Shown piece after piece: positions 16,229 to 25,438 of a stretch of DNA of 55,950 nt. Below the pieces are notes generated by a model. That model was given only the letters and a program-made list of their open reading frames with translations, had not been told where the DNA came from and made no database searches. Position numbers and translations under genes: made by a program. Source of the stretch: Dysgonomonas sp. Marseille-P4677 (GTDB taxonomy: Bacteria > Bacteroidota > Bacteroidia > Bacteroidales > Dysgonomonadaceae); contig NZ_JAEPKU010000013.1 of assembly GCF_016652235.1 (NCBI RefSeq), forward strand, positions 1 through 55,950, read 5' to 3'. Every line of letters starts with the position of its first letter. The stretch's first letter is position 1.

Positions 16229-16273
16229 CATTTTATTTCTTATCTTCCGATAGAATAATTCAAAAATTCTTGC

Positions 16274-16480
16274 AATCTTTGCATCGCGACAATTATTATG
16301 TTTTTTAAACAGCTAGCTGGAATTGCTCCCTATCATTGGGAGCTGTTCCCGCTTTTGATTTTTATGCACTATAGGCGGTTGTCTATCCGTAACATGAAAC
16401 AGCTAGCTGTTCATAATTGTTGTCGCAACGGGTATGGCAACCGCTTTCTTTTGCCATAGTTTTAAATGCGACAACAATGG
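16274..16480 (+). promoter_or_regulatory. Structured leader A: direct-inverted-direct repeat switch
   Basis: A -7-like box AATCTTTG (16274-16281) is followed almost at once by copy D1 (GCGACAATTAT from 16286). The inverted copy I (16416-16427) is perfectly complementary over 12 nt to D3 (TGCGACAACAAT, 16467-16478), which overlaps the ATG at 16477. I can pair with D1 (imperfectly) or D3, so start-codon access could be switched. AAACAGCTAGCTG occurs twice, at 16307-16319 and 16397-16409. GGCGGTTG (16374-16381) can pair with CAACCGC (16438-16444), which competes with a TATGGCA/TGCCATA hairpin (16433-16458). Leader B at 25439-25644 has the same plan. Confidence 0.6.
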
Positions 16481-16596
16481 ATAAAACAGAAGCACAAAGC
16501 CTGCTCGATATTCTCTACAGCGAGAAATCGACACCGGAAGAAAAAGAACTCGCTTATCGCCGCCTATCTGAATTAATTTTGTTACTTTTGGTATAA
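16477..16596 (+). CDS. 39-residue protein, paralogue of the gene at 26096
   Basis: A small, acidic, probably all-helical protein. The central part (SLLDILYSEKSTPEEKELAY) is identical at protein level to the 40-residue protein at 26096-26218, and the DNA differs at only about 4 of 80 positions there. The C-termini diverge (here a Leu-rich end, ILLLLV). There is no signal peptide and no known motif. The start codon lies in repeat D3 of leader A. Retention of both coding frame and leader in two places argues that the protein is expressed. Function unknown. Confidence 0.65.
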   Translation: MDKTEAQSLLDILYSEKSTPEEKELAYRRLSELILLLLV

Positions 16597-16611
16597 TAAA
16601 TCATTATAAGC

Positions 16612-16971
16612 ATGGGAATTATAGCATATTTCAGACAAAAAAGAAAAGCATATAACAATCAGAAGGCTACAACAAAAATTTCTGCAGTGGAGAAGCTGAT
16701 CGAAAGCAAGTTTATGCTTATCGATACGAAAAATTATCAAGTGGCGATGCTTGATAATCTTTGGGCTTTATATCCTGAAGGTGAAAAGCAAATAAATTTT
16801 TGTGAAAGTCTGAAATATTATTGTGATATACAAAATGCGTATAAAGGGTATAAGGTTAATAAGAAAGCAAAGCTCCTTATATCACTCAAGTATGAGAATA
16901 ACGATGTTTTGCCTTATGCTTATTTTGATGGTAAAAACATAACCTTATACCGGGAAGAAAAAGAAAACTGA
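16612..16971 (+). CDS. Small cytoplasmic protein of unknown function (119 aa)
   Basis: Begins MGIIAYFRQKRKAYNN: a short hydrophobic start followed by a very basic stretch. The remainder mixes helices (AVEKLIESKFMLID) and C-terminal strands (AKLLISLKYENN, PYAYFDGKNITLY). No family is recognised. It lies 15 nt after the 39-residue gene and before a strong terminator, so the two form a small operon behind leader A. Base composition is AT-rich compared with the tail genes that follow, consistent with an inserted module. Confidence 0.65.
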   Translation: MGIIAYFRQKRKAYNNQKATTKISAVEKLIESKFMLIDTKNYQVAMLDNLWALYPEGEKQINFCESLKYYCDIQNAYKGYKVNKKAKLLISLKYENNDVLPYAYFDGKNITLYREEKEN

Positions 16972-16993
16972 TTCTATATTCTTGTCCTTTAGA

Positions 16994-17017
16994 AGCTCGC
17001 TCCGGCGGGCTTTTTTT
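16994..17017 (+). terminator. Terminator of the leader A operon
   Basis: AGCTCGC (16994-17000) pairs with GCGGGCT (17005-17011), loop TCCG, followed by seven T. The stem is identical to that at 6971-6988; only the loop differs. Confidence 0.87.
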
Positions 17018-17038
17018 GTATCCATAAATTAGTCACTT

Positions 17039-17542
17039 ATGGATAACGGAAAGTACAATCATTATCAGTATTGCGAAGCTATCGCACGCAAACTGAAACC
17101 TATCCAACACAGCGAAGATAAAAAGCAATTCTTTGAAGCTACCGAACAGGATGAACTGGAGACTCTTGAAGCACGGCTTTCTGACACAAGCGGAATCCTT
17201 TTCATTGCTATTGACGGTAGTGAATCCGCTTTCGGTTGGAAAAACTCCGACTCCCTGATGGAGCAACCTACATACAAGTTTGCCATTGTGGAGAAAACCC
17301 TCTCTGATGATTCCAGCACTATTTTTAAGGCACAACAGCATTGCAAAGCCATTGCCATGCAAGTTATTGCTCAGATGATGCAAGATGCTCAGGACTACAA
17401 AGCCGGTATGGAATTGCTAGATCCCGGCAGCTTCCAGTTGAAAGGCTTCGGCCCTATTGGAAATAATTACTACGGCATTCTTGTAGGTTTTTCGTTCGAC
17501 CAGGGCATTAACTACAATATAAATCCAGAGCTATGGGTATAA
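17039..17542 (+). CDS. Putative tail completion or terminator protein
   Basis: 167 residues, acidic, without a membrane segment. N-terminal helices carry many charged residues (DELETLEARLSD), followed by alternating strands and a Gly/Tyr-rich C-terminus (FGPIGNNYYGILVGFSF). Small proteins of this kind between head-joining genes and a tape measure commonly cap the tail tube. No family signature is certain. The gene starts 22 nt after a strong terminator without a visible promoter, so it must be reached by read-through or antitermination. Confidence 0.55.
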   Translation: MDNGKYNHYQYCEAIARKLKPIQHSEDKKQFFEATEQDELETLEARLSDTSGILFIAIDGSESAFGWKNSDSLMEQPTYKFAIVEKTLSDDSSTIFKAQQHCKAIAMQVIAQMMQDAQDYKAGMELLDPGSFQLKGFGPIGNNYYGILVGFSFDQGINYNINPELWV

Positions 17543-18111
17543 TGAAAAGACTGAGCGAACAGTTGCTCTCATCCCGCAGGAAACCAAAGGCAAACCTACA
17601 TCATTTACCGTTTGAGATTTCCTTAGAAAGTATGTCTGAAGCCGATAAATTCGCACGTCGCCAAGATAAAGACAGCGTAGAGCAATTTAATAAAGACGTA
17701 TCCGGTTGGAGCATCAACACGACACGCCGCCTGAAAGCGAATGTCCGTATGATGGTAAGAGAAGACCGTAAATTGTCGGACAGTATAAACCCAAATGTTT
17801 ATTACGACAATAAATACGGTGTGAAAGAAGCAAACCGCATCGGCTTCTCCTTTGTGCGTGAAGGTATTCACATCCACAAAGGAGCCGGACGCGGACAAGG
17901 CGGATATAAAGGCTCTAAGTGGTACAATCAGTATGGAGAACAGAAGACTACACAGCTGTCGAGCCTCGCAAAGATGGGAACCGGCAACCGTAAACCGATT
18001 GAATGGTTCGATCCTGTCATTGACCAGGAACTTCCTCAATTAGCAGATTTAGTAGCTGGCTATTCTGTAACCTTATTTATGGACGCATCACGCATTTACA
18101 TTGATAAATAG
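17533..18111 (+). CDS. Putative head-tail connector or minor tail protein
   Basis: 192 residues, strongly basic. The centre has VREGIHIHKGAGRGQGG (about residues 112-128), a Gly/His-rich loop seen in gp10-like tail completion proteins of Bacteroidetes phages as I remember them. The protein ends in predicted strands (SVTLFMDASRIYIDK). An ATG at 17542, overlapping the upstream stop as TAATG, is an equally good start. The tape-measure gene follows after 2 nt. The location between tail-terminator-like and tape-measure genes supports a connector or completion role. Confidence 0.6.
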   Translation: MGIMKRLSEQLLSSRRKPKANLHHLPFEISLESMSEADKFARRQDKDSVEQFNKDVSGWSINTTRRLKANVRMMVREDRKLSDSINPNVYYDNKYGVKEANRIGFSFVREGIHIHKGAGRGQGGYKGSKWYNQYGEQKTTQLSSLAKMGTGNRKPIEWFDPVIDQELPQLADLVAGYSVTLFMDASRIYIDK

Positions 18112-18113
18112 TT

Positions 18114-21100
18114 ATGGCAAAGGATTTAAACAGAAGTATAAAAATTTACATCGACAATTCCGATGCTATGAAGAAATCATCGGATTTTGCCAACCGTATC
18201 GAAAAGGTTAAACAAAAACTGGAAGAACTCAATGCGCAAGGAAAAAAGGGTTCTCCGGAATATAAAAAAGCCGAAGACGAGCTTAGAAAACTCACCGCAT
18301 CCTATGACAGATACCAGGCTAAACTGAAAGATACGGAACGTGTTCTGAAGAATCTTTCAGGCGCTACCCGTGGTGAACTGGAAGCCCTCAAAAAAGAACT
18401 GACACGTTCACTTAAGAACGTTGCACAAGGTACTGAAGAATATAAAGCGAAAGTACAGGCATTAATTGCCGTAGAAAAGCAACTAAGTATCGTAAAGAAA
18501 GAACAGAACGGAACATTAAGTGAAAATGAATCTATGTGGAGCCGTGCTGCTGGCGGCTTCAATAAATATTTTGGTATCGTTACATCTATTGTTGCCGGTA
18601 TTACAGGTCTATCATTTACTCTCCGTAAATTATCCGAAGACGTTGCAAAGATGGATGATGTCTATGCAGACGTGATGAAAACAACCAATCTTACACGTGA
18701 TGAAGTCGTTGATCTGAATGAGTCGTTTAAACAAATGGATACCCGGACTGCACGTGAAGAGCTTAATAACCTGGCACGTGATGCCGGTAAGCTCGGTATA
18801 AATGCGTCTAAAGATATTCTTGATTTTGTCGAAGCCGGAAACCAGATTAACGTTGCTCTGGGTGAAGACCTGGGCGAAGGTGCAATCAAAAATATCGGTA
18901 AAATGACCGATGTTTACAAGCTTTCTACCAAAGAACTTGAAAATATGGACCTGAAAGGCAAGATGCTTGCTATCGGTTCGGCTATAAACGATCTTGGTAT
19001 GACTTCCACTGCGTCTGAAGCCTATATGGTAAGCTTCACTCAACGGCTCGGCGGTGTGGCTTCTCAAGCCGGTATATCCATACAGAATATTCTTGGCTAT
19101 GCTTCGGCTCTCGATCAGTCCGGACAGTCCGTTGAAATGTCTGCAACAGCTTTACAGAATTTCATCATGAAGCTGATGGGCGAACCGTCCAAGTTTGCGA
19201 AACTTGCCGGGCTTGAAGTAAAAGCGTTCAATCAGCTTTTGCAGACTGACACTAACGCAGCGATTAAACAAGTTCTTACGGCTCTATCCGAGAAAGGCGG
19301 TTTTCAGGCTCTTATCCCTGTATTCAAAGATATGGGACTGGATGGTGCACGTGCTGTCGGTGTATTGTCTGCCTTAGCTTCCAATATTGACAAGGTGAAT
19401 ACTGCTCAGGAAATATCGAATAAAGCTTTCGTTGCCGGAACTTCTATTACCGACGAATACAGCATCAAGAATAATAACCTGAATGCCCAGCTGGAGAAAG
19501 CACGAAAAAATTTCAAAGATGCTTCCCTGGAACTCGGTGAGACTCTAAACCCGGTACTCCTTACTTCTACGAAATGGACTACATATTTAATCAAGGCATT
19601 ACCTACAGTTATATCTTTCTTTGAAAAATACGGCAAATATCTACTGTATTTGACTGTGGTGTACGGTTTATATATTGCCGGTGTAAAAACTGCTGCAGGT
19701 ATAGAAACCGTTTATAACGGTATTCTTACTATTGGCAGGTTGAGACGCATACAGATTGCTCTTGCATCTACTCAATCAACTGCAGCACAGACTTTGTACA
19801 ACTCGACGTTGCAAAATGGTTCTTTAATAACCAGAGCTTATACAGCCGTTACCTCGTTGTTTTCTGCAGCTAAATTTCTTCTTACCGGCAACATTACTAA
19901 AGCTCGTATTGAAATGCAAGCATTTAATACAGCCACGAAATTAAATCCTGCCGGATTAGCTACTGCACTAATTATGGCTCTTGCTGCAGCAATGGCTTAC
20001 TTATTCTATAAAACGTCCCAGGTTATTACAGCTCAAAAAGCAATAAAAGAGGCGACACAGCAATTTAACGGAGAATTGGCTAAGGAACAAAGCGAAGTGA
20101 ACCGGCTTTTTTATGCTTTGAAAAGTGCAAATCCGGAAAGTGAAGAGTTCAGAAAAATCCGCAATAAAATAATCAGTCAGTACGGACCTTATATAAGAAA
20201 TTTAATCAATGAAAAAGGTGAGATTATAAATATATCCCTGGCACATCAACAGGTAAATGATAAGTTGAGAGAACAAATTGCACTCAAAATAAAAAATGCT
20301 GCCTCAAGTAAAATTTTAGAAAAATCAATAGAAGATCAGCGTGACGGCGTAAGTTCGGTAATTAAAAATGTTCAAAAGCAATTATCCTTGTCTGATGATA
20401 TGGCTAGTGATCTCCAGGCAAATATTAATAAAATCATAACCGATTTTACAACAAATAAAGGTTGGGAAAATAACCGTCTCGATCTGAATAAGAAAATTAA
20501 GGATCACTTAGATGCCTTTGCCGGACTCAAAAAAAGTATTGACTATAAATACAAGTCAAACTTCTTTGGAGATATATTAAATATTGAAATAGAATCGCTA
20601 ACATCAAACATAACTCGTGCTGGAAAAGAAATTAAGTCAGTTGAAAATCAATTCAAAGGATTAATATCTCAAGCTACAGAAGTTCAAAATATAATTGGAG
20701 ATGGTGACGATAACGATGACGGTGGCGGCGACAAAATACCACCGGTAGACCCGGACAAAGACCTTGTTGCCAAACAGAAAAAAGAACTCGATCTGATTCT
20801 GGAAAATCTTGAAACAAAACATCAAGATAGATTACATGACATAAAAAAGAAGTATCAAAGCGGAGAGATCGATTCCGAATCAGAATTTAATTCACAGATT
20901 TTCGCACAAAGTCAGGCTTATTATATTCTACAAGAGCAGGCTCTTACCGAATATTTGGAAAAAGTATCCGATAAAGCCCTGCGTTCCGATATTCAGAAGC
21001 AAATTTCCGACGTTCAGAATAAGCAACTGGATGAAACTTTGAAACATCAAAAGGCAGTCGAACAAATTATACTTGATGCTGATCCTGAGAAAAAAGAAAA

Positions 21101-22352
21101 GTTGACTTTTGAAAACAGGCTTCGTGAAGCTGGTCTATATGGTATAGATCGTGAGAATCTGACCAAAGATCAGCTTGAAGCCCTTGAATTACTGGAGAAG
21201 CAACATAATGACAATCTTGTTCAAATCCGGAAAGATGATAAAGCCAAAAAGAAAGCGGCATCGGAAGAAGAGTTTGAAGAATCTTTTACCTCACGTAAAG
21301 AACAACTTCAACAGGAAATAACAGCCGAAGAACAGCGTGTTTCTGTTCTCACCGGAATAGGAGCACTTTCCGGAGAAAATGCTTTTAATGCAGAAGTAGA
21401 GCTTCAGCGTAAACGTATAGCACTGATACGTGAAGAAATTGCTGCCCGTCAAAAGGCTGGTCTTGACGTAACTAAGTTGATGCAAAAGCAGCGCTCCGAT
21501 GAACTTTCCCTAACCCAATTATATGTAAATGAATACAAACGCCGTACACAGCAATTTGCCCAATACGGAGAGTCGATGGGGAACTCATTAGGTAATGCTA
21601 TCAATAATCAGGAAAACCTCCTTGCTGCATTTGCCGATACAGCCATAGATATACTTTTCGATGTACTTTCGCAAATAATATCAGCTGAAATAGCAAAAGT
21701 TACCGCTGTAGGTGTAGGAGCGATCGCTCAGACAACAGCAAAGGAGATCTCATCTAAAAGTTTTGCTGGTATTGCAACGGCTGCTGTACTCACAGGTGCA
21801 ATCATGGCGGCAATGACTGTAGCTAAAACAGCATTGAAAGGGATGCTAGGTAAAAAAAATTCTGTATCAACGTCTTCTTCAAGCTCTACAACTACACAAA
21901 AAAGGGTGGTCAGTCAGCAGGCTGCAGGTAAATATGACGTAATTGGAGCTGATGATGGTAAACTATACAGAAATGTCCCTTTTGCTGGCAGTCCAAAGAC
22001 CGGAATAGTAACACAGCCTACCCTTATAGCCGAAGATGGCGGTGAGCTAGTCGTTTCGAGTCCTGATCTTAAAGCACTTCAAAAACATATGAATTATCCA
22101 TATATCGTAAAGGCTATTAATGATGTGAGAGCCGGAACTGTTCAGCAAAGGGCTTCAGGTAATTATGAGAATATAAATACTTCTCAAGTACCAGTAACCA
22201 ATGATGGAGTAATTATACCAGTTGATATTTTACATGAATTAGTGAAAACGATGAAAGAGGTTCGTGACAAAGAGCTTGACTTCAATATTTACGATTTTGA
22301 GAAAAAGAAAAAAACAGTAGATAATGCACGTAATCTAGGTAAAAGAAAATGA
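18114..22352 (+). CDS. Tail tape measure protein (TP901-like)
   Basis: 1,412 residues, the second longest gene here. It sets tail length and is ejected during infection. N-terminal coiled-coil (residues 1-140) is followed by a hydrophobic segment (FGIVTSIVAGITGLSFTL). The TP901-type core (about 185-480) has the typical pattern ...MTDVYKLSTKELENM... and SFTQRLGGVASQAGISIQNI. Further membrane-like segments lie near 505-525 and 615-640. An acidic Gly/Asp linker (GDDNDDGGGDK, about 865) precedes long coiled-coils, then another Ala/Gly-rich hydrophobic part near 1180-1250. The stop overlaps the distal-tail gene start. Length suggests a tail of roughly 200 nm by the usual rule of thumb, which is inference. 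Confidence 0.92.
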   Translation: MAKDLNRSIKIYIDNSDAMKKSSDFANRIEKVKQKLEELNAQGKKGSPEYKKAEDELRKLTASYDRYQAKLKDTERVLKNLSGATRGELEALKKELTRSLKNVAQGTEEYKAKVQALIAVEKQLSIVKKEQNGTLSENESMWSRAAGGFNKYFGIVTSIVAGITGLSFTLRKLSEDVAKMDDVYADVMKTTNLTRDEVVDLNESFKQMDTRTAREELNNLARDAGKLGINASKDILDFVEAGNQINVALGEDLGEGAIKNIGKMTDVYKLSTKELENMDLKGKMLAIGSAINDLGMTSTASEAYMVSFTQRLGGVASQAGISIQNILGYASALDQSGQSVEMSATALQNFIMKLMGEPSKFAKLAGLEVKAFNQLLQTDTNAAIKQVLTALSEKGGFQALIPVFKDMGLDGARAVGVLSALASNIDKVNTAQEISNKAFVAGTSITDEYSIKNNNLNAQLEKARKNFKDASLELGETLNPVLLTSTKWTTYLIKALPTVISFFEKYGKYLLYLTVVYGLYIAGVKTAAGIETVYNGILTIGRLRRIQIALASTQSTAAQTLYNSTLQNGSLITRAYTAVTSLFSAAKFLLTGNITKARIEMQAFNTATKLNPAGLATALIMALAAAMAYLFYKTSQVITAQKAIKEATQQFNGELAKEQSEVNRLFYALKSANPESEEFRKIRNKIISQYGPYIRNLINEKGEIINISLAHQQVNDKLREQIALKIKNAASSKILEKSIEDQRDGVSSVIKNVQKQLSLSDDMASDLQANINKIITDFTTNKGWENNRLDLNKKIKDHLDAFAGLKKSIDYKYKSNFFGDILNIEIESLTSNITRAGKEIKSVENQFKGLISQATEVQNIIGDGDDNDDGGGDKIPPVDPDKDLVAKQKKELDLILENLETKHQDRLHDIKKKYQSGEIDSESEFNSQIFAQSQAYYILQEQALTEYLEKVSDKALRSDIQKQISDVQNKQLDETLKHQKAVEQIILDADPEKKEKLTFENRLREAGLYGIDRENLTKDQLEALELLEKQHNDNLVQIRKDDKAKKKAASEEEFEESFTSRKEQLQQEITAEEQRVSVLTGIGALSGENAFNAEVELQRKRIALIREEIAARQKAGLDVTKLMQKQRSDELSLTQLYVNEYKRRTQQFAQYGESMGNSLGNAINNQENLLAAFADTAIDILFDVLSQIISAEIAKVTAVGVGAIAQTTAKEISSKSFAGIATAAVLTGAIMAAMTVAKTALKGMLGKKNSVSTSSSSSTTTQKRVVSQQAAGKYDVIGADDGKLYRNVPFAGSPKTGIVTQPTLIAEDGGELVVSSPDLKALQKHMNYPYIVKAINDVRAGTVQQRASGNYENINTSQVPVTNDGVIIPVDILHELVKTMKEVRDKELDFNIYDFEKKKKTVDNARNLGKRK

Positions 22353-24274
22353 AAGTACTTGTTAATAACTATGAGCCACTCGATTTGGCTCCTGATTTTG
22401 AATTGAACATACAGATAACAAACCCGTTGCTCACAGATCAAGGTTCAATGTCATTGCCGATGTCACTCCCGGCATCACCTCAAAATCTGAAAAATCTTGG
22501 ATTTCCAAACAGGATCGACAGATCATATAAACTCCGAAAAAAAACTCCTGTTACAATCGAGGCCAGTGTCATGCAAAAGCGAGCTATATTGGAAATTTTG
22601 TCTTATAATAAAGATGATGGTATAGAATCTGTTATTTTACTTAATGAAGCTCAGATGTATACAAAGATGCAAGAGGTAAGTATGACTGCCGCCTTTCAAA
22701 TAAAAAGAGAAGCAGCTTCTTTCTCTATACCAAATCAGACAATTTCAGATCCTATGGATAGGATGATCAAGTATATGGAACTTGTTATGTTAGGTCAAAT
22801 AGCAGATCCTGATTTTTATCTCTTTCCTGTCGGAACAGATAATTATAAACACACGTATGAAACGAGATCAGAACAGTTCGAAGTGACTGTCTACAATTTG
22901 TTGAACGAAAAGATGACCTGGTCACAAGGAAGTAATTTTGACGATATGCAGGATATTGACCTTAATGGAAACAAATATGCTGTATTCAGGGGTAGAAGGC
23001 CCTTTAAGGTGAAGAATGGCGGTGAAGAATACGACGTGCCGAAAGGCTATGGCATAACACCCTTTCTGAAGGAAAATTTTATATTGCACCAAATTTTCAA
23101 TTATTTCGGTTATGAACTACGAACGTCAATTTTCGATACAGATCCGGACTTATGCCGAATGGTATTAATCAACAATACGGCCGATGCTTTGGTTAAGGGT
23201 GTTGTCGATTATTCGCAGCTAGTACCCACATGTACTATACACGAATATCTGGAGACGGTTCGCCAAAGATTCGGTTGTGAATTTTTTGTTTCTGAAGACC
23301 TCAAATTTGTTATTCCTGTTTTTTGGAAAGATGTACTAAATAGTAATCCTCGCAGAAACTATACTGACAAAGTAGCCGGTGAGCCTACTATAGATTATGT
23401 AACACCTAAACAACTGAAACTTTGCTACAAGAGGGAAATAGATTTTACAGAATCATCTGTAGATACTTATCAGAAATTTGAGAGAGATTATGGCAAGATT
23501 ATAAGATCAATGAATGATTTGCCCGGCAGGGGATGGAAAGAAGAAGATTATGATCTTGGATTTTATCTGATTCGGAAATATTGTGCGATATATGAATGTT
23601 ATGAATATTGGAGTAGCAATCAGAATAAAAATGTGAGGTCTTTTCGTTATGTAACCAAGGCTTTGTTCGATTATTATCTTGAAGGTGAAGATACTGAATA
23701 CGAAGAACCTACTTCAGGTATGCAGTGTGTGCCTTTTATGTATGGTGCGGTTTTATATTCTGGGGGTGGGGGTGTGTATTCATCTGACTATGGTCCAAAT
23801 CTTCCTTTTTTATACATAGGTGAGCGTCGGCATATGAATACATCTTTAAAGATTATTGTAACAAGCGAAAGCGGTTCAGAATCTATTACCCACAAAGAAG
23901 AAGATCCCGGTAGTTGTTCTCTTATGGCTGCATTATATACAAAGGGGATAGGTACAATGCACCGTTTTGATATCGATGGCAATATAGTAGGTGAACTCGA
24001 TCTAACTTTTGGAGGTGAGAATGGATTATACCAACGTTTTTGGAAAGATTACGACGATGTCCTAAAACATTCTTTTAACAAGCTTACATACGATTTAAAT
24101 TTCACAGTACTCGATATTATAAATTTCCGTATGGATGAACTAGTCTTTATCGATGGACAATATCTTCTTCCGGAACAATTAGAATATACAATTAAAGAGG
24201 ATGGTGTGAGAATTAATAAAGTAGAGTTCCGAACAGTTCGCTTATATTGGGATCCACTCGATATTAAAACATGA
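22349..24274 (+). CDS. Putative distal tail / baseplate protein
   Basis: 641 residues, coupled to the tape measure by an ATGA overlap. It begins with a beta-rich N-terminal domain (MKVLVNNYEPLDLAPDFELN) that reads like tail-tip hub proteins. A Tyr/Asp-rich body follows, with a Gly-rich loop (SGGGGVYSSDYGPN, about 470-483). It lacks a signal peptide or hydrolase motif. Proteins encoded directly after the tape measure in long-tailed phages are usually the distal tail protein or the tail-associated hub. I cannot decide between these two. Confidence 0.68.
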   Translation: MKVLVNNYEPLDLAPDFELNIQITNPLLTDQGSMSLPMSLPASPQNLKNLGFPNRIDRSYKLRKKTPVTIEASVMQKRAILEILSYNKDDGIESVILLNEAQMYTKMQEVSMTAAFQIKREAASFSIPNQTISDPMDRMIKYMELVMLGQIADPDFYLFPVGTDNYKHTYETRSEQFEVTVYNLLNEKMTWSQGSNFDDMQDIDLNGNKYAVFRGRRPFKVKNGGEEYDVPKGYGITPFLKENFILHQIFNYFGYELRTSIFDTDPDLCRMVLINNTADALVKGVVDYSQLVPTCTIHEYLETVRQRFGCEFFVSEDLKFVIPVFWKDVLNSNPRRNYTDKVAGEPTIDYVTPKQLKLCYKREIDFTESSVDTYQKFERDYGKIIRSMNDLPGRGWKEEDYDLGFYLIRKYCAIYECYEYWSSNQNKNVRSFRYVTKALFDYYLEGEDTEYEEPTSGMQCVPFMYGAVLYSGGGGVYSSDYGPNLPFLYIGERRHMNTSLKIIVTSESGSESITHKEEDPGSCSLMAALYTKGIGTMHRFDIDGNIVGELDLTFGGENGLYQRFWKDYDDVLKHSFNKLTYDLNFTVLDIINFRMDELVFIDGQYLLPEQLEYTIKEDGVRINKVEFRTVRLYWDPLDIKT

Positions 24275-24346
24275 AAAATAAAAACATTTAGCCTGAAATG
24301 TTAAAATTATGCTATATTTACACCTTAATATTAACAAAACTATTTT

Positions 24347-24802
24347 ATGAAAAACTATTCTATTCTTTTACTTTTTTGTTTTCTTTTTGCATGTGACAGT
24401 GATAAGGAAGAGACAGATGAAGATATAATAAAAAGATACAATGAGTATTTAATTGGAATATGGGTACCCACTTTTGATGGGCAATCCTATTCCGGTAATA
24501 CTATAGATATTTACCGTTCAGACAAGACAGCAACTTTTCATGCAATAGAAAGTTATAAGGATGGAATTTATAAAGTTATATCGACTAATAACGTTTTTAA
24601 TGCCCAAGTAGGTAGGACTTCGACCGGAGCTTTAAAAGTTTACTATGACTATTATAGTAAAGATAGCCATGGCAATCAGGCTGTCTATGGTGGAGAGATA
24701 GATCTTTACTCAATAACTAATGAAACTATAGAATATTATGATCCATATTTAAGGAAAAGAGAGGTTTATCAAAAAGTACCTAGTATAAATATTGTAGAAT
24801 AA
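24347..24802 (+). CDS. Small surface-type lipoprotein, prophage cargo
   Basis: 151 residues. The signal peptide ends in LFACDSDKEETDED, a lipobox with Cys16 directly followed by acidic residues, like the Bacteroidetes surface-export signal. The mature part starts with a segment (YLIGIWVPTFDGQSYSG) that resembles the opening of lipocalin-like lipoproteins and then alternates strands. Strong AT bias and position between tail genes mark it as a moron. A -7-like TATATTTA lies near 24312. It is paired with a second lipoprotein gene 4 nt downstream, and both could alter the lysogen's surface, for example to block superinfection. That role is speculation. Confidence 0.72.
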   Translation: MKNYSILLLFCFLFACDSDKEETDEDIIKRYNEYLIGIWVPTFDGQSYSGNTIDIYRSDKTATFHAIESYKDGIYKVISTNNVFNAQVGRTSTGALKVYYDYYSKDSHGNQAVYGGEIDLYSITNETIEYYDPYLRKREVYQKVPSINIVE

Positions 24803-24806
24803 AATT

Positions 24807-25268
24807 ATGAAAAAAGTATTACTATCATTATTATTTATCCTTTTTATTATTTCTTCATGTGTTACTGTTAAGTTTAAATCATTTGAAGCAGTCGATTTTT
24901 GGGATTATACACCATTAATAAAGAAAGGTTTATTTGTAACCGAATCCAATTCTGTAAATTTTGATTATACAGCTATTGGCAGTGTGTATATAGAAATAAG
25001 AGCTGGAGAAGATAAAGACAAATCAAAAGCTGTAAAAAAAGAACAATATTTGGACTCAGATATATACATTCAGAAAAATAAACGTACTGTAGAATACACA
25101 TCAGCAACAATAGATGATGCACTCAAAAAATTATCTAACCAATTGTCTGATGTCGGGGCAAACGGTATTATAAATCTTAAGATTTCTCAGGTGTCATCAA
25201 TGCAAATATCTCCTGATACATATTATGGACCAGGTTATATTATAACTGGAATGGCTATAAAGAAATAA
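24807..25268 (+). CDS. Small lipoprotein, probably periplasmic-facing
   Basis: 153 residues. The signal peptide ends in FIISSC (Cys18), and the next residues (VTVKFKSF) are not acidic, so surface export is not predicted, unlike the neighbour upstream. The mature domain holds a KKEQYLDSD segment and a helical part (IDDALKKLSNQLSDVGANGI) followed by strands. That helix-plus-Gly-Ala-Asn pattern recalls small YbjQ-like or heavy-metal-binding folds, but I am not confident. It is co-transcribed with the lipoprotein gene at 24347 and ended by a terminator. Confidence 0.72.
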   Translation: MKKVLLSLLFILFIISSCVTVKFKSFEAVDFWDYTPLIKKGLFVTESNSVNFDYTAIGSVYIEIRAGEDKDKSKAVKKEQYLDSDIYIQKNKRTVEYTSATIDDALKKLSNQLSDVGANGIINLKISQVSSMQISPDTYYGPGYIITGMAIKK

Positions 25269-25276
25269 GAAATATA

Positions 25277-25304
25277 AAAAAGCGAGATTTTCTCGCTTTT
25301 TTTA
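25277..25304 (+). terminator. Terminator of the lipoprotein pair
   Basis: AGCGAGA (25281-25287) pairs with TCTCGCT (25291-25297), extended by flanking A/T pairs, followed by seven T. Confidence 0.87.
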
Positions 25305-25359
25305 TTTCCCATCAGAAGTATACCTATAACAAAAGATTTTATATAAAAAAAATAATAAT

Positions 25360-25434
25360 CACGAATAATTATTTCCTGTTCACGAATAATTATTACTATT
25401 TCCCAACATTTTATCTACTTTTTCCATATATTTG
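25360..25434 (+). promoter_or_regulatory. Promoter with two operator-like direct repeats
   Basis: CACGAATAATTATT occurs twice (25360-25373 and 25381-25394), with starts 21 bp apart, so both lie on one face of the helix. TATATTTG at 25427-25434 matches the Bacteroidetes -7 consensus. No clear -33 element is seen, so the promoter may need an activator bound at the repeats. Confidence 0.6.
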
Positions 25435-25438
25435 TAGT

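Noticed and set aside
16262-16480. A self-splicing intron or insertion with target duplications, suggested by D1 and D3 direct repeats
   Set aside because: The element is only about 200 nt, has no intron core motifs by eye, and D1 sits at the transcript start rather than in an exon. The complementary middle copy fits a switch better.
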